Numbered from the stretch's first letter, positions 16,680 to 25,038 are shown. The stretch is DNA of 46,387 nucleotides from Candidatus Methanoperedens nitratireducens (GCF_000685155.1 NZ_JMIY01000002.1:11131-57517); one strand, 5' to 3'. Made by a program: numbers and translations. The notes: generated from the letters alone by a model not told the origin.

Positions 16680-17525
16680 TACTAAAATTATAATAGGTAT
16701 CCACTCACCGTCCACAAGCAAATCCAGTGATCTGCTTCTCTTTATTCCTTCTTTGTAAAAATGTAGGATGTACCAGTATCCGTAGGTAATACTAAAGGCT
16801 AGAATAAAGACGTATCGATGGAAAATGCCTACATAATAGGATAAAATGAGCCAGGGGATGAAGGTTGAATTTAAGATGAGTAGAAGTTTCTTTGTTTTGC
16901 TTTTTCCTAAAAGTATAGGTATTGTTCTCATCCCATGCATGCTATCGCCCTCAATATCACAGGCATCAAATAAAATAGAGTTTATATAACTTTTGAAAAA
17001 AAAGAAATAAAATATTAATAAGGTATATATATCTATTCTTCCGGAAGAATAAATTATTGGTAATAAAGTCGAGGAAACTGCCCATGTGAGAGCTATAATT
17101 ATATTTTTTACACCTGTAATATCTTTTAATCTAGGAAGATTTTTGGAGAGCCTGATGCTATACAGGATACCAGAAAATAAAGGAAAAAGAAGAACAGGGA
17201 GTATAAGAATATTTACTAAAAACCCTAATATTAAAGCAAGTATAAAAGAGAGAGCTACTGAAAATTTGAAGATATGCCCTAATTTTTTAATAGTGCCTAC
17301 CCTTTCAGGATTATTGACTGTATCTTCTTTTAAATCTGTTAATTTATTTAATCCGTATGTGCTAAATATTACTAAAAAAGTTAGTATTGCCGTATCTATT
17401 ATAAACGTTTTTGATAACAAACCTGAGAAGATTACCTTAAAAGAGCCACTTATTGCTAAAAAAAGCGATGTTGATATCAGGAACAATAGGAGCTTATCGA
17501 ATAATAAGTATAACTTCGATAACAC
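16665..17525 (-). CDS. UbiA-family prenyltransferase
   Basis: This is an integral membrane protein of about 286 residues with seven or more hydrophobic helices. It has the two Asp-rich motifs of UbiA prenyltransferases in modified form: YGLNKLTDLKED (about residues 58-69, the NxxxDxxxD site) and LFDACDIEGDS (about 187-197). These bind Mg2+ and the prenyl diphosphate. Which acceptor is used (quinone, lipid or haem) cannot be told. The start is uncertain: GTG at 17525 is the best available codon, no strong ribosome site is visible, and the frame stays open about 38 codons further upstream without an ATG. Confidence 0.75.
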   Translation of the reverse strand: MLSKLYLLFDKLLLFLISTSLFLAISGSFKVIFSGLLSKTFIIDTAILTFLVIFSTYGLNKLTDLKEDTVNNPERVGTIKKLGHIFKFSVALSFILALILGFLVNILILPVLLFPLFSGILYSIRLSKNLPRLKDITGVKNIIIALTWAVSSTLLPIIYSSGRIDIYTLLIFYFFFFKSYINSILFDACDIEGDSMHGMRTIPILLGKSKTKKLLLILNSTFIPWLILSYYVGIFHRYVFILAFSITYGYWYILHFYKEGIKRSRSLDLLVDGEWIPIIILVLIFV

Positions 17526-17754
17526 AAATGATAGCTCTTGGAGCCTGATATGATTTTCATGTGCTATTGCATTGATTGTCGTTTTTACTGCAATATTTAC
17601 ATTTTTAATTATGAAAAAGTTTGTTTTTGTAAACCATCTCTATCCCTACTCGGTACAGACTTTTTACCAAGTCTTTCATTCCTAGTGTATATAAACTTTT
17701 CTGAAATGTAAAGTAAACCTCTAAACGTTACACTTATTAACTCCTTTCTTATTG

Positions 17755-18060
17755 AGAAGCTCAGGGGCGAAATTTATACCAAGAACTACCCCTGAGCTGC
17801 AAAGGTCTTTCGCAGCATTACATAGGGTACAATAACAATAGGCGATAGAAAACCTCATGCACTCACGCCGAGATTGCAAAGCGATAGGGGTTGTGTGCAT
17901 ACATCAGAGATTCAGGAGCGGTCTGGCAAGGCGTGCATCCGAGCATACGCGGAATGAACGGATAAGCCGGTTCAGCAAGGTACATGAAACTGCGTCAGCA
18001 TTATGAAAAAACACTATCTACAGGCATCAGCATAAAGTTAGAGGTTCGTGATTGAAGACG
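17755..18060 (+). other. Gene-free region with inverted repeats, possible structured RNA
   Basis: The 580 bases between 17526 and 18105 hold no convincing gene. From about 17755 the base composition turns G/C-richer than its flanks, as expected of a folded RNA. A perfect 10-bp inverted repeat (AGCTCAGGGG at 17758-17767, CCCCTGAGCT at 17789-17798) encloses a 21-base A-rich loop. Further short hairpins follow, for example around GCGTGC/GCATACGC and GAAC..GTTC in 17915-17985. A 49-codon ORF (ATG at 17857) shows no protein-like pattern. I could not match it to RNase P, SRP, tmRNA or a known riboswitch by eye. The strand is not certain. Confidence 0.4.
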
Positions 18061-18105
18061 ATAGGAGCCTTTCATAATATATACCTTCTGAAATACATAA
18101 TGCTC

Positions 18106-18630
18106 CTACTCCTTTCTCTTTCTAATAGCGGAGAAATACACAAATGCAAACATAACAAGCGTAAAAAAACCATTCATAATTGTATTGGTTGATTTTGGTT
18201 CTGTTTCTATTGGAGTGATTGTTGGAGTTTGTATTTGAGTTTGAATAGGTGTAACTGTGGAAGATGGTGTTACTGATGACGTTGATATTATTGGAAAATC
18301 ACTTTCGTCGCCTGGGAAAGTAGAATTATGGATTTCATCAATGTTTATAAATTTGTCTCCATCGGAATCTAAAGGCTCAATATTTTTCATAGCTTGAATT
18401 GAATTACTACGATTAAAGGCAGTATTGCTTCTCAGATCTAAACCATATTTATTCCAGCTTACTGGGGGAGTGGTAGAAGCCATGCATGTTTTGCATGTAT
18501 TTAGCTTCGTATCTGAGGCATTATAAAGTGTTGTAAAATCATTTAAAATAATTTTGTTTGCCTGAGCCTGTGGAACCCCTATCAAAGATACTATTGTTAT
18601 CAACAATATTACCGATATTTTTCTATTCAT
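18106..18630 (-). CDS. Secreted cytochrome c-like protein lacking the haem histidine
   Basis: This 174-residue surface protein has a signal peptide (residues 1-24, ending PQAQA). A short domain follows with the layout of small monohaem cytochromes: FTTLYNASDTKLNTCKTCM, then WNKYGLDL, then the calcium-loop DSDGDKFINIDEIHNSTFPGDE. A Thr/Pro-rich linker leads to a C-terminal membrane helix with a RKRKE tail. In related proteins the Cys pair continues as CxxCH; here it is CKTCM, so covalent haem with a His ligand is not expected. The ATG at 18630 has GGGAGG ten bases upstream; a start nine codons earlier is possible. It may be a decayed cytochrome or a disulfide/metal-binding derivative. Confidence 0.75.
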   Translation of the reverse strand: MNRKISVILLITIVSLIGVPQAQANKIILNDFTTLYNASDTKLNTCKTCMASTTPPVSWNKYGLDLRSNTAFNRSNSIQAMKNIEPLDSDGDKFINIDEIHNSTFPGDESDFPIISTSSVTPSSTVTPIQTQIQTPTITPIETEPKSTNTIMNGFFTLVMFAFVYFSAIRKRKE

Positions 18631-18784
18631 AATATTATTACCTCCCATTATACCCACTGAGAGTTTCCTTTCTTTTTACGAGAGTTCATAATATAAACTT
18701 AATGGTCTAATTCATAACTTACACTTGCGCCTGAATTAAAATATGTAAATCAAGTAACCTTCTATCCTTAACAGAAGCTAAGTC

Positions 18785-19708
18785 TCAAAACCAGACTAAC
18801 GGCACCTTCCCTGCAACATACACTCCTGCAATCACCAGAAACGATGAGAAACCCACGATATTAACCGCCCTTTTAATCTGAAAAGGCTCTGGATTACTAT
18901 ATCCATCCCCCAATACATGATAGCCCATCTTCTCAAGCCTTACCCTGAGTGCGCCTGAGACTGCTGACATAGGCCAGCCTGAATTGGGCGATGCGGTCTT
19001 ATTATGATCGCGGATGCAGGTTCTGATAGCATCAAGAGGTTTTCCGAAGAAAACGGATGCAATGAAGATAAACACCAGGGATAACCTCGAAGGCAGCCAG
19101 TTCGCCAGGTCATCGAGCCGCGCAGAGGCATAACCAAGATCAATAAAAGGTTCTTTTTTGTAACCAACCATGGAATCAAGCGTATTGATCATGCGGCAGG
19201 CAAGCGCACCTGGAAGACCGAATAAGAGAAAATAGAATAGTGGTGAGAGAATTCCATCAACAAAGCTCTCAGCAGTTGATTCTATGACCGCTGAAGCGGA
19301 CTGGTGTTCATTAAGATCCGATGTATCCCTGCCCACAAAGGTCTTAAGATCGCCTCTTACTTTCTCAATCCTTCCCTCATCAAGGTCTCTTTTTATCACA
19401 AGAGCCGATGCCAGAAGCATGCGTATGGAAAAACTGGATTTTAAAAAAAAGGCTGCAACGATCAGACCCATAAGTCCTGTTCCCGCTGAGGTTATTACCA
19501 GTCCGACGAGCACGGCTATTCCGATGCAAAAGATCACCATAAACAATCCATACAGCCTTCTATGATGCACAGGCGCACGGCGTACAAGCAGATTCACCAG
19601 TTTTCCCATCCATACGACAGGATGGATCGACGCATGCGGCTCACCGAATACGATATCAAACAGCACTGCGAGGAGTAAAACCTGCATCCAGAAATCCATA
19701 CTAATCAT
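18785..19708 (-). CDS. cbiB: Adenosylcobinamide-phosphate synthase CbiB/CobD type
   Basis: This 307-residue integral membrane enzyme attaches (R)-1-aminopropan-2-ol (phosphate) to cobyric acid in cobamide assembly. Family hallmarks are LLLAVLFDIVFGEPHASIHPVVWMGKL at the N-terminus (split here by its helices), VGRDTSDLNEHQSASAVIESTAES and DHNKTASPNSGWPMSAVSGAL. About five membrane helices are predicted. Its ATG overlaps the stop of the upstream decarboxylase gene (ATGA), so the enzyme that makes the aminopropanol phosphate and the one that uses it are translated together. Confidence 0.92.
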   Translation of the reverse strand: MISMDFWMQVLLLAVLFDIVFGEPHASIHPVVWMGKLVNLLVRRAPVHHRRLYGLFMVIFCIGIAVLVGLVITSAGTGLMGLIVAAFFLKSSFSIRMLLASALVIKRDLDEGRIEKVRGDLKTFVGRDTSDLNEHQSASAVIESTAESFVDGILSPLFYFLLFGLPGALACRMINTLDSMVGYKKEPFIDLGYASARLDDLANWLPSRLSLVFIFIASVFFGKPLDAIRTCIRDHNKTASPNSGWPMSAVSGALRVRLEKMGYHVLGDGYSNPEPFQIKRAVNIVGFSSFLVIAGVYVAGKVPLVWF

Positions 19709-21081
19709 AGATCAGGCTCTATTACAATCTCCCATACTTCTTTTATCTTCCTGCCTCTCATCAATTCTTTTAGCACTCTATCTGCGATCTCGCCCTTATG
19801 GATAAGATTGCATCTGGCACAGCTCCACACGATCCCGCCTGTGGATCTCTGCACAAATTCCCCGCCTGTTTTTTTATTCTCACACGGGTAGAACGGACAG
19901 AAACAGAAGGTACAGTCCTGCCCCTCAAAATGGCAGGGATAATACTCGCAATTCAGCCTGCTTCTTGCAGCAGCCCCTCTCTCTAAAGCCATACCGATCT
20001 CTTTTTCCGCAAGTTCACTGCCCCATTCTGATATGACATTGGTGAATGCCCTGATTAACCTCTGGTTCTCACTTCTTTTCCTTACAGCCACCCTTATATG
20101 ATTTTCAAGAGCAAAAGAGGTGCAGTCACGGATAATGATGCCTTGCCTTAACATTCTATTGGCTAATTCAGTGGAATTCATCAAGAAATCCCTGGCATCA
20201 ATAAGAATAAAGTTAGTATCACTTGGATATAGCTTAAAACCGCGTACTGCACTGAGCCTTGAGATCAGCCACTCCCGCTCTTTTCTGATCAGCTCAAGTG
20301 ATCTCTCGATATAATCCTGGCTACATCCAAGAAGATGCTCCCCGACCGCAAGACCGATGGAGTTAAGGTTCCAGGGAAGGCGGATGCTCTCAAGGAGCTT
20401 TGCAAAATCAGGAGAAGCCACTGCAAAACCGATCCTGAGTCCAGGTACGGCATACATTTTTGTAAGTGAGCGTAATACGATAACAAAATCATCCAATGCT
20501 GCAAGCCTGGTGATACTCTCTTCTGGATCTGATAGCTCAATAAACGCCTCATCTACGAATAAGAAAGCACCTGATCTGCTGCATCTTTGAGCAAGCTGCA
20601 CCACTTCATCTCGTCTTATGAGATTGCCTGTCGGGTTGTTTGGATTGCAGAGAAAGACAGCCTTATAATTATCAGGTTCGATATTTGTTATATCGCTGTA
20701 ATCCACATGATCGATCCCTGCCCCGAACAGCCTGCACTGGAATTCATATTCACTGAACGTGGGAGAGGGGATAACCACTTTATCCCCTGGCTCAATAACA
20801 GCCTCAGCAAACAGGCGGATCAGTTCTGATGAGCCGTTTCCCGGGACTATGTTCTCAGGCGCAGCACCAAGAGACTTTGCTGCTGCTTTCTTAAAGCCCG
20901 GATACCTATTGTCAGGATAATTGTTAATAGTTCTATATGCATCTGAAAGAATTTTATTTAGCTCTGGAGGCCCAAGCGGGTTAAGATTGACGCTGAAGTC
21001 GAGCAGTTCATCAATACTTTTGCCTGAGGTTTCTGCACTTTCTGATACTCTTGCGCCGTGAATACAGGGGGTAAGTTCCAT
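19705..21081 (-). CDS. cobD: L-Thr-phosphate decarboxylase CobD with Cys-rich C-terminal domain
   Basis: This is a PLP-dependent fold-type I enzyme of about 458 residues. The decarboxylase domain fills residues 1-350: HGARVSESAE, DFSVNLNPLGPPEL, NPNNPTGNLI, the PLP lysine in LRSLTKMYAVPGLRIG, and FILIDARDF. It makes aminopropanol phosphate for cobamides. The last about 100 residues are a Cys-rich module (YYPCHFEGQDCTFCFCPFYP, then WSCARCNLIH) that could bind metal. A Methanosarcina mazei homologue of this type (MM2060) was reported to have both L-Thr kinase and decarboxylase activities, so this protein may be bifunctional. The start is chosen at ATG 21081; a TTG at 21135 is also open. Confidence 0.88.
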   Translation of the reverse strand: MELTPCIHGARVSESAETSGKSIDELLDFSVNLNPLGPPELNKILSDAYRTINNYPDNRYPGFKKAAAKSLGAAPENIVPGNGSSELIRLFAEAVIEPGDKVVIPSPTFSEYEFQCRLFGAGIDHVDYSDITNIEPDNYKAVFLCNPNNPTGNLIRRDEVVQLAQRCSRSGAFLFVDEAFIELSDPEESITRLAALDDFVIVLRSLTKMYAVPGLRIGFAVASPDFAKLLESIRLPWNLNSIGLAVGEHLLGCSQDYIERSLELIRKEREWLISRLSAVRGFKLYPSDTNFILIDARDFLMNSTELANRMLRQGIIIRDCTSFALENHIRVAVRKRSENQRLIRAFTNVISEWGSELAEKEIGMALERGAAARSRLNCEYYPCHFEGQDCTFCFCPFYPCENKKTGGEFVQRSTGGIVWSCARCNLIHKGEIADRVLKELMRGRKIKEVWEIVIEPDL

Positions 21082-21137
21082 GACAGTTTTTCTTACTCTG
21101 TTATATAACACATGCCCTGTTTTGTTGGAATGCAATA

Positions 21138-22085
21138 TTAAGTTGCTGTCTTGAGGATCACCTCAGCAAGACGCTCAATCATATCCTTATTCTCAAGCCC
21201 GTTAATCCATCTCTCTGGAAACGAGCTGATACCGCAAAGCGCCCCACACAGCGCACCTGTTATGCATGCAATAGAGTCGGTATCTCCGCCTGCATTTACT
21301 GCCTCGATTACTGCTCTTTCTGGATTCTCAAAATGTCTTGAAAAACAGTAAAAGGCGCATGGAACTGTCTCATATACCAGGTATGATGTTCCCAGTTCAG
21401 CAAATACTTCATCCGGCTCACTATCCCTTTTGTCGAATGAGAATTCAATCTTTTTTGCAAGACCGGTATCATATTTAGATGCTCTTGAGCAGGTCTCTTT
21501 TATGAGATCATAACATGACATATCAAGAAGTGCGCACCTTACCCCGATCGCTACAGCCACTGCGCCTGCGATTGCAGCTTTACTGTTATGCGTCGGGATT
21601 GATGAGAGAGCGGCATTTGATTCGACTTCATCCAGGCTGTTATAAAAAAGCCCGATCGGTGCTACTCTCATGGCCGAGCCGCATGTGGGGATATCGCTTC
21701 CTGAATCCCTCCAGCTCACTCCTGAATTTAATCGGAATATAGCAATAGAGCTTGAAGGCCCGATAAGGAATTTCTTCACCGTATCAGCTAAAGCATCAGC
21801 ACCCCATTGTGCTATCCTGCCAGAGAAATCCAGTACATCAAACCCGTTGCATTCGATCAGGGATTGTGCCAGGACGATCATCTGCTCTGTATCATCTGTG
21901 TATTGACCTCTTTTAAGTTTATAACCCGGACATCCCACCTGAGCCTTACCGTAGTCTGTAATATATCCCGGCTTGAGGATATCACCCCTGCTCAACCCCT
22001 CATTCTGCTTTCCAAGTGCATCACCGATAGCAGCGCCGAGCATACAGCCTGTGTATTTACCTCTTAATTCCTCAATCGGTCTCAT
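21138..22085 (-). CDS. ADP-ribosylglycohydrolase family protein
   Basis: This 315-residue protein has the DraG/ADP-ribosylhydrolase fold. Metal-binding motifs are complete: GCMLGAAIGDALG (residues about 13-25), GQYTDDTEQMIVLAQ and the C-terminal NAGGDTDSIACITGALCGAL. It should remove ADP-ribose from a protein or small molecule using two Mg2+ ions. It lies immediately upstream of the cobD-cbiB pair with only two bases between its stop and an alternative TTG start of cobD, so it is probably in the cobamide operon. Whether it takes part in cobamide salvage is a guess from position only. Confidence 0.85.
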   Translation of the reverse strand: MRPIEELRGKYTGCMLGAAIGDALGKQNEGLSRGDILKPGYITDYGKAQVGCPGYKLKRGQYTDDTEQMIVLAQSLIECNGFDVLDFSGRIAQWGADALADTVKKFLIGPSSSIAIFRLNSGVSWRDSGSDIPTCGSAMRVAPIGLFYNSLDEVESNAALSSIPTHNSKAAIAGAVAVAIGVRCALLDMSCYDLIKETCSRASKYDTGLAKKIEFSFDKRDSEPDEVFAELGTSYLVYETVPCAFYCFSRHFENPERAVIEAVNAGGDTDSIACITGALCGALCGISSFPERWINGLENKDMIERLAEVILKTAT

Positions 22086-22099
22086 GTTGTGCTTTCAAT

Positions 22100-22131
22100 A
22101 AAAAAGAGCAGAGGAAGATAAACCTTCCTCT
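22100..22131 (-). terminator. Hairpin terminator of secreted gene 1
   Basis: On the minus strand an 8-bp perfect hairpin (AGAGGAAG, complementary arms at 22110-22117 and 22124-22131) is followed by GC and a run of six U. The same hairpin follows each gene of the array. Confidence 0.7.
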
Positions 22132-22171
22132 AAACCTTTGCTTTATTTTTATCCAGATGGTACCTTATGTT

Positions 22172-22501
22172 TTATGGTACCTTTTTCTTTGGATTTCCAG
22201 GCGGGAATTTCCCAGGTGGCTTTGGATTTCCAGGCGGGAATTTCCCAGGTGGGTTATGCGACGGCTTGTGGGAACTTATACTTGCACCACCACTCTTGTG
22301 TCCAGGTTTTGGCCCTTGTGGCTTACCTATCTGCCCGGGTGGCAGCCCATGTGGTTTACCACCTTTGTGCGACGGATGGTGTGAAGTTATTTTTATATCA
22401 CCGTCACCACCGCCTTTCGTACCAACATCGGCCATCACTGTAGGTACTGTCATTCCCAGCACAGTAGATACCATTAATGTCAGTATTAGGATTTTTCTCA
22501 C
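22172..22501 (-). CDS. Secreted Pro/Gly/Lys/His-rich low-complexity protein (array gene 1)
   Basis: This small secreted protein has 109 residues. The signal peptide (MRKILILTLMVSTVLGM.. ending VMA) is close to those of the next three genes. The mature chain is rich in Gly, Pro, Lys, His and Ser and has no Cys. It includes two copies of PPGKFPPGNPK near the C-terminus and PPGQIGKPQGPKPGHK before them. The sequence suggests an unfolded, cationic extracellular chain. I chose GTG at 22501 because it keeps the array's common start context (GGGGGTGAAAATA then GTG); a GTG three codons earlier sits too close to the ribosome site. Function is unknown. Confidence 0.65.
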   Translation of the reverse strand: MRKILILTLMVSTVLGMTVPTVMADVGTKGGGDGDIKITSHHPSHKGGKPHGLPPGQIGKPQGPKPGHKSGGASISSHKPSHNPPGKFPPGNPKPPGKFPPGNPKKKVP

Positions 22502-22540
22502 TATTTTCACCCCCTTTTTATGTTGTTTATAAAATTTTAC

Positions 22541-22595
22541 ACGGCATTTTGAACCCGGTCATAGGGCCTCTCTATTCCCGAGAGACGTCTTGGAG
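22541..22595 (-). other. Decayed tRNA-like leader element upstream of array gene 1
   Basis: This stretch aligns with the tRNA-like elements of genes 2 and 3 (shared GAACCCGGTCAT on the plus strand and the CTCGGGA/GGCC segment on the minus strand), but its closing stem and T-arm no longer pair well. It appears to be a degenerate copy. Confidence 0.4.
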
Positions 22596-22629
22596 TTCAT
22601 CTATTAATGCCGTTAATTAAGAATCTTGC

Positions 22630-22692
22630 CCCATACCATATATAACTTACTATATTTTTATAGTTATTAAAAATTAATTTTATGAAATATAT
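22630..22692 (-). promoter_or_regulatory. Conserved A/T-rich promoter block, array gene 1
   Basis: This block shares ACTATATTTTTATA and TTAAAAATTAATTTTATGA with blocks upstream of array genes 3 and 4 (about 25315-25366 and 26667-26716). TATA-like sequences on the minus strand make it the likely promoter. The rest of 22596-22868 shows nothing further except the next terminator. Confidence 0.5.
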
Positions 22693-22776
22693 TCCCGTAC
22701 AAAACTGTCCCTTGTACAGGATACTTAAGAACGAAAATATCGTATCTGCTTTTGAAACAAAGGCCAATAAAAGAAT

Positions 22777-22798
22777 AGAGGAAGGCGAACCTTCCTCT
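22777..22798 (-). terminator. Hairpin terminator of secreted gene 2
   Basis: A 9-bp perfect hairpin (AGAGGAAGG, arms at 22777-22785 and 22790-22798) lies about 70 bases past gene 2. The U-run is weaker than at the gene 1 terminator. Confidence 0.6.
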
Positions 22799-22868
22799 AA
22801 AATCCACATGTACAAGCTATACGGACAGTTCCTATAATCAGACTAATCAAGGTTGCGCTCATGCACTT

Positions 22869-23621
22869 CTAACGTCTGACCAGGCGACGCTCGGATATGC
22901 GACGCTCTAACAAGTCCTGACGATCAATCAGGTCCAGACGATCGACCAGGTCCGTACGTTCGACAAGGCTTATACGCTCTCGCCCGACCAGATCGATCTG
23001 GTCGAACAGGTCATCAAGTTCCCGCACGTTCAGGGTTACAAGCCTATCCAGGCGATCACGTTGCCGCACGTCCAGCCTCTCACGCTGTTCCAGGCGTTCT
23101 AACAGTCTCTCACGTTCCCTCAAGTTCAGCCTAAAGCGATCGGATAGTACTCCACGCTCACGCTCTAACAGGTCAGCACGCCGCCCAAGGAAACCGCGTT
23201 CCAGCCCGAACAGTCCTACACGCTCCTCTATGTCCAGTTCCCTGATATCACGCTCTAGTACGCTTGTACGCTCACGCTCGAACACGTCCACATGTTCGTC
23301 CAGAAGACTGCGCTGTTGATCGATCAATCTCCGACGCTCTCTCAGGAACCCACGTGTCCCTACGTCCAGAGACAACTCTTCGAACTCGGACAGTCTGGCA
23401 AAATCACGCCCGAATCGATCCACACGTGCGCTCAGGAAACTACGTTCCTGCTCAAACGTTCTCGCACGCGCCTGTGCTATATCACCAAATCTATCACTCA
23501 CACGCACACGCACGGTCGGGTTGTTATTATCGTTATCGTCGTTGTTTATGTCAGCCATTGCAGGCAGTGTTATTCCTGATACAGCAGATACCAGTAACGC
23601 CAATATTAATATTTTTTTCAC
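22869..23621 (-). CDS. Secreted Arg/Glu/Leu-rich coiled-coil protein (array gene 2)
   Basis: This protein has about 250 residues with a signal peptide (KKILILALLVSAVSGITLP, cleavage after AMA). A short Asp/Asn-rich stretch (NNDDNDNNN) follows, then over 200 residues of R-, E-, D- and L-rich helix with a repeated LxxRxRxxL/LERERxxL texture (for example LLERERGVLSDRFRLNLRE). It lacks Cys, Trp, Pro-rich and enzyme-like parts. It looks like a long extracellular coiled coil, and a similar helix forms the C-terminal half of gene 3. The start is the GTG at 23621, which matches the array's shared ribosome site; GTG at 23630 is in frame. I know no homologue or function. Confidence 0.7.
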   Translation of the reverse strand: MKKILILALLVSAVSGITLPAMADINNDDNDNNNPTVRVRVSDRFGDIAQARARTFEQERSFLSARVDRFGRDFARLSEFEELSLDVGTRGFLRERRRLIDQQRSLLDEHVDVFERERTSVLERDIRELDIEERVGLFGLERGFLGRRADLLERERGVLSDRFRLNLRERERLLERLEQRERLDVRQRDRLDRLVTLNVRELDDLFDQIDLVGRERISLVERTDLVDRLDLIDRQDLLERRISERRLVRR

Positions 23622-23653
23622 TATTTTCACCCCCTCTCATGTTATTTATGTTC

Positions 23654-23680
23654 TACCCGGGATTTTAACTTAACCGGGTA
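23654..23680 (-). other. 7-bp hairpin in leader of array gene 2
   Basis: TACCCGG (23654-23660) and CCGGGTA (23674-23680) pair perfectly around a 13-base A/T loop, directly next to the tRNA-like element on its gene-proximal side. A shorter version (CCCGG/CCGGG, 25112-25129) sits in the same place before gene 3. Confidence 0.6.
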
Positions 23681-23736
23681 AATACGCCCCCGGGTTCGAA
23701 CCCGGTCATCGGCCCACAGATCCCGACAGGCGTATT
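23681..23736 (-). ncRNA. tRNA-like element in leader of array gene 2
   Basis: Read on the minus strand, this 56-base element folds as a three-way junction. The closing stem is 8 bp (AATACGCC with GGCGTATT). A 4-bp arm (TCGG/CCGA) has a 10-base loop containing ATCTGTG. A 5-bp arm (CCGGG/CCCGG) has the canonical T-loop TTCGAAC. Acceptor and T-arm dimensions match tRNA, but only one further arm is present and there is no anticodon-sized loop, so it is not a functional tRNA. It lies about 60 bases before the GTG start. It could be a cis-regulatory RNA, a processing signal for RNase P/Z, or part of a mobile repeat. Confidence 0.55.
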
Positions 23737-23899
23737 GGAGATAATATTTCTCCTACAAATATGATTTTCTATCCACTTGATACATTTAGTTTTCGGTGAG
23801 TGCTAGAACTCACTTAGAATAATCCAGGTCTATGTAAAATAAAAGCCCGGGTATTCAGATTATTTTTGCTGCGGAACATGGGAAGTTACTAAAATAGCA

Positions 23900-23919
23900 G
23901 AGGAAGATTCATCTTCCTC
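23900..23919 (-). terminator. Hairpin terminator of secreted gene 3
   Basis: GAGGAAGAT and ATCTTCCTC pair over 9 bp with almost no loop, about 70 bases past gene 3. The flanking bases match the gene 1 terminator (AAACCTTTG on the plus strand). Confidence 0.65.
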
Positions 23920-23988
23920 CAAACCTTTGTTGTTCTATCCTGAAGCATGCCACCTCATACATCGTTCTCAGATAATCATTTCTTATGA

Positions 23989-25038
23989 TCATTTAAGATC
24001 ATCCAGGAGATCATGCTCCCGATCGAATAGTCTCTCACGATGTCTCAGGAAATCACGTTCTCTATCGCTCAGGTCTTCAATCTGCTCTATCATATCCTCA
24101 AGCTGCTCGATCAGATCATCATGCTGTTTCAGGATATCACGTTCCCTATCGACCAGATCATCACGCAGTCTTAGGAAATCACGCCTGCTATCGATCAGAT
24201 CATCACGATCAAGATCAACCAGGAGATTACCCAGGAGACCACGTTCCTGTCTGATCAGTCTTCCACGCTGTCTCAGGATATCACGTTCCTTATCGATCAG
24301 GTCATCAAGTTCCTGCTCTCTCAGGATATCACGATCCAGATCATCAAGGATATCACGCTCCAGCTCGAACAGTCTATCACGCTCTCTCAGGGTATCACGT
24401 ACCTTCTCGATCCGCTCTCTCTGTCTCTCACGTACCCTGTCATCCAGGTCATCACGGTCCAGATCAAGCTGCTCGATGAATCTCTCGCGCTCTATCAGGA
24501 TATCAAGTTCCTGCTCTCTCAGGGTCTCACGCTCCCTCAGGATCTCACGTACCCTGTCGTCCAGATCATCACGTTCCAGATCAAGATCATCCAGGACATC
24601 ACGCTCCAGATCGATCAGGATATCGCGTTCACGCTGGACACGCCCTCTCAGGGTCTCACGTTCGAACTCATCCACGTTTGAACTCCCACGATCATCAACA
24701 TGTGAACTCCCACGTTCATCCACGTTTGAGTTCTCACGCTCTTCTACGTTTGAATTCTCAACTTCACCTACATCTGAACTCTCACTCGTTTCTACGTTTG
24801 AGTCCTCACGTTCGTTTACATTTGAATTCCCACTCGCTCCTACGTTTGAATTCTCACTCGTTTCTACATTTGAACTCTCAGTATTGTCTATGTCTGAATT
24901 CTCAAGTTCGTCTACGTTTCTATGCTCGTCCACGTTCTCGTTCCCATTGGCGTTACCATTATCTACTTCAGCCATTGCAGGCAGTGTTATTCCCACCATG
25001 GCAGATACTAGCAATGCCAATATCAGTAATTTTCGCAC
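23989..25038 (-). CDS. Secreted octapeptide-repeat plus coiled-coil protein (array gene 3)
   Basis: This 349-residue protein has three parts. A signal peptide (residues 1-23, ending LPAMA) and an Asn-rich linker come first. Residues 47-126 are ten octapeptides of the form [NSD]S[ND]Vxxx[EG] (NSDIDNTE, SSNVETSE, NSNVNERE and so on). Residues 127-349 are a charged coiled coil with repeated LERDILDDLDRD-type heptads. The first half matches gene 4 in register, and the second half resembles gene 2, so the protein looks like a recombinant of the two modules. The GTG start follows GGGGGCGAACATA. It is likely an extracellular structural or adhesive protein; the function is not established. Confidence 0.72.
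   Translation of the reverse strand: MRKLLILALLVSAMVGITLPAMAEVDNGNANGNENVDEHRNVDELENSDIDNTESSNVETSENSNVGASGNSNVNEREDSNVETSESSDVGEVENSNVEERENSNVDERGSSHVDDRGSSNVDEFERETLRGRVQRERDILIDLERDVLDDLDLERDDLDDRVREILRERETLREQELDILIERERFIEQLDLDRDDLDDRVRERQRERIEKVRDTLRERDRLFELERDILDDLDRDILREQELDDLIDKERDILRQRGRLIRQERGLLGNLLVDLDRDDLIDSRRDFLRLRDDLVDRERDILKQHDDLIEQLEDMIEQIEDLSDRERDFLRHRERLFDREHDLLDDLK
24661..24900 (-). repeat. Octapeptide-coding tandem repeat in array gene 3
   Basis: Ten in-frame units of 24 bp code for [NSD]S[ND]Vxxx[EG]. Units differ mainly in the three variable positions, and the SNV core is constant. Confidence 0.85.

Noticed and set aside
17857-18005. 49-codon ORF in the gene-free block
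   Set aside because: No ribosome site, unusual Arg/His/Ser composition, and the sequence looks more like a folded RNA.
22140-22540. Plus-strand frames reading GNFPGG repeats opposite array gene 1
   Set aside because: Antisense of the PGK-rich gene; they lack ribosome sites and a plausible protein pattern outside the repeat.
23681-23736. Hammerhead ribozyme
   Set aside because: A CCGATGA segment resembles the CUGAUGA core, but the GAAA and cleavage-site elements are absent in the right places.
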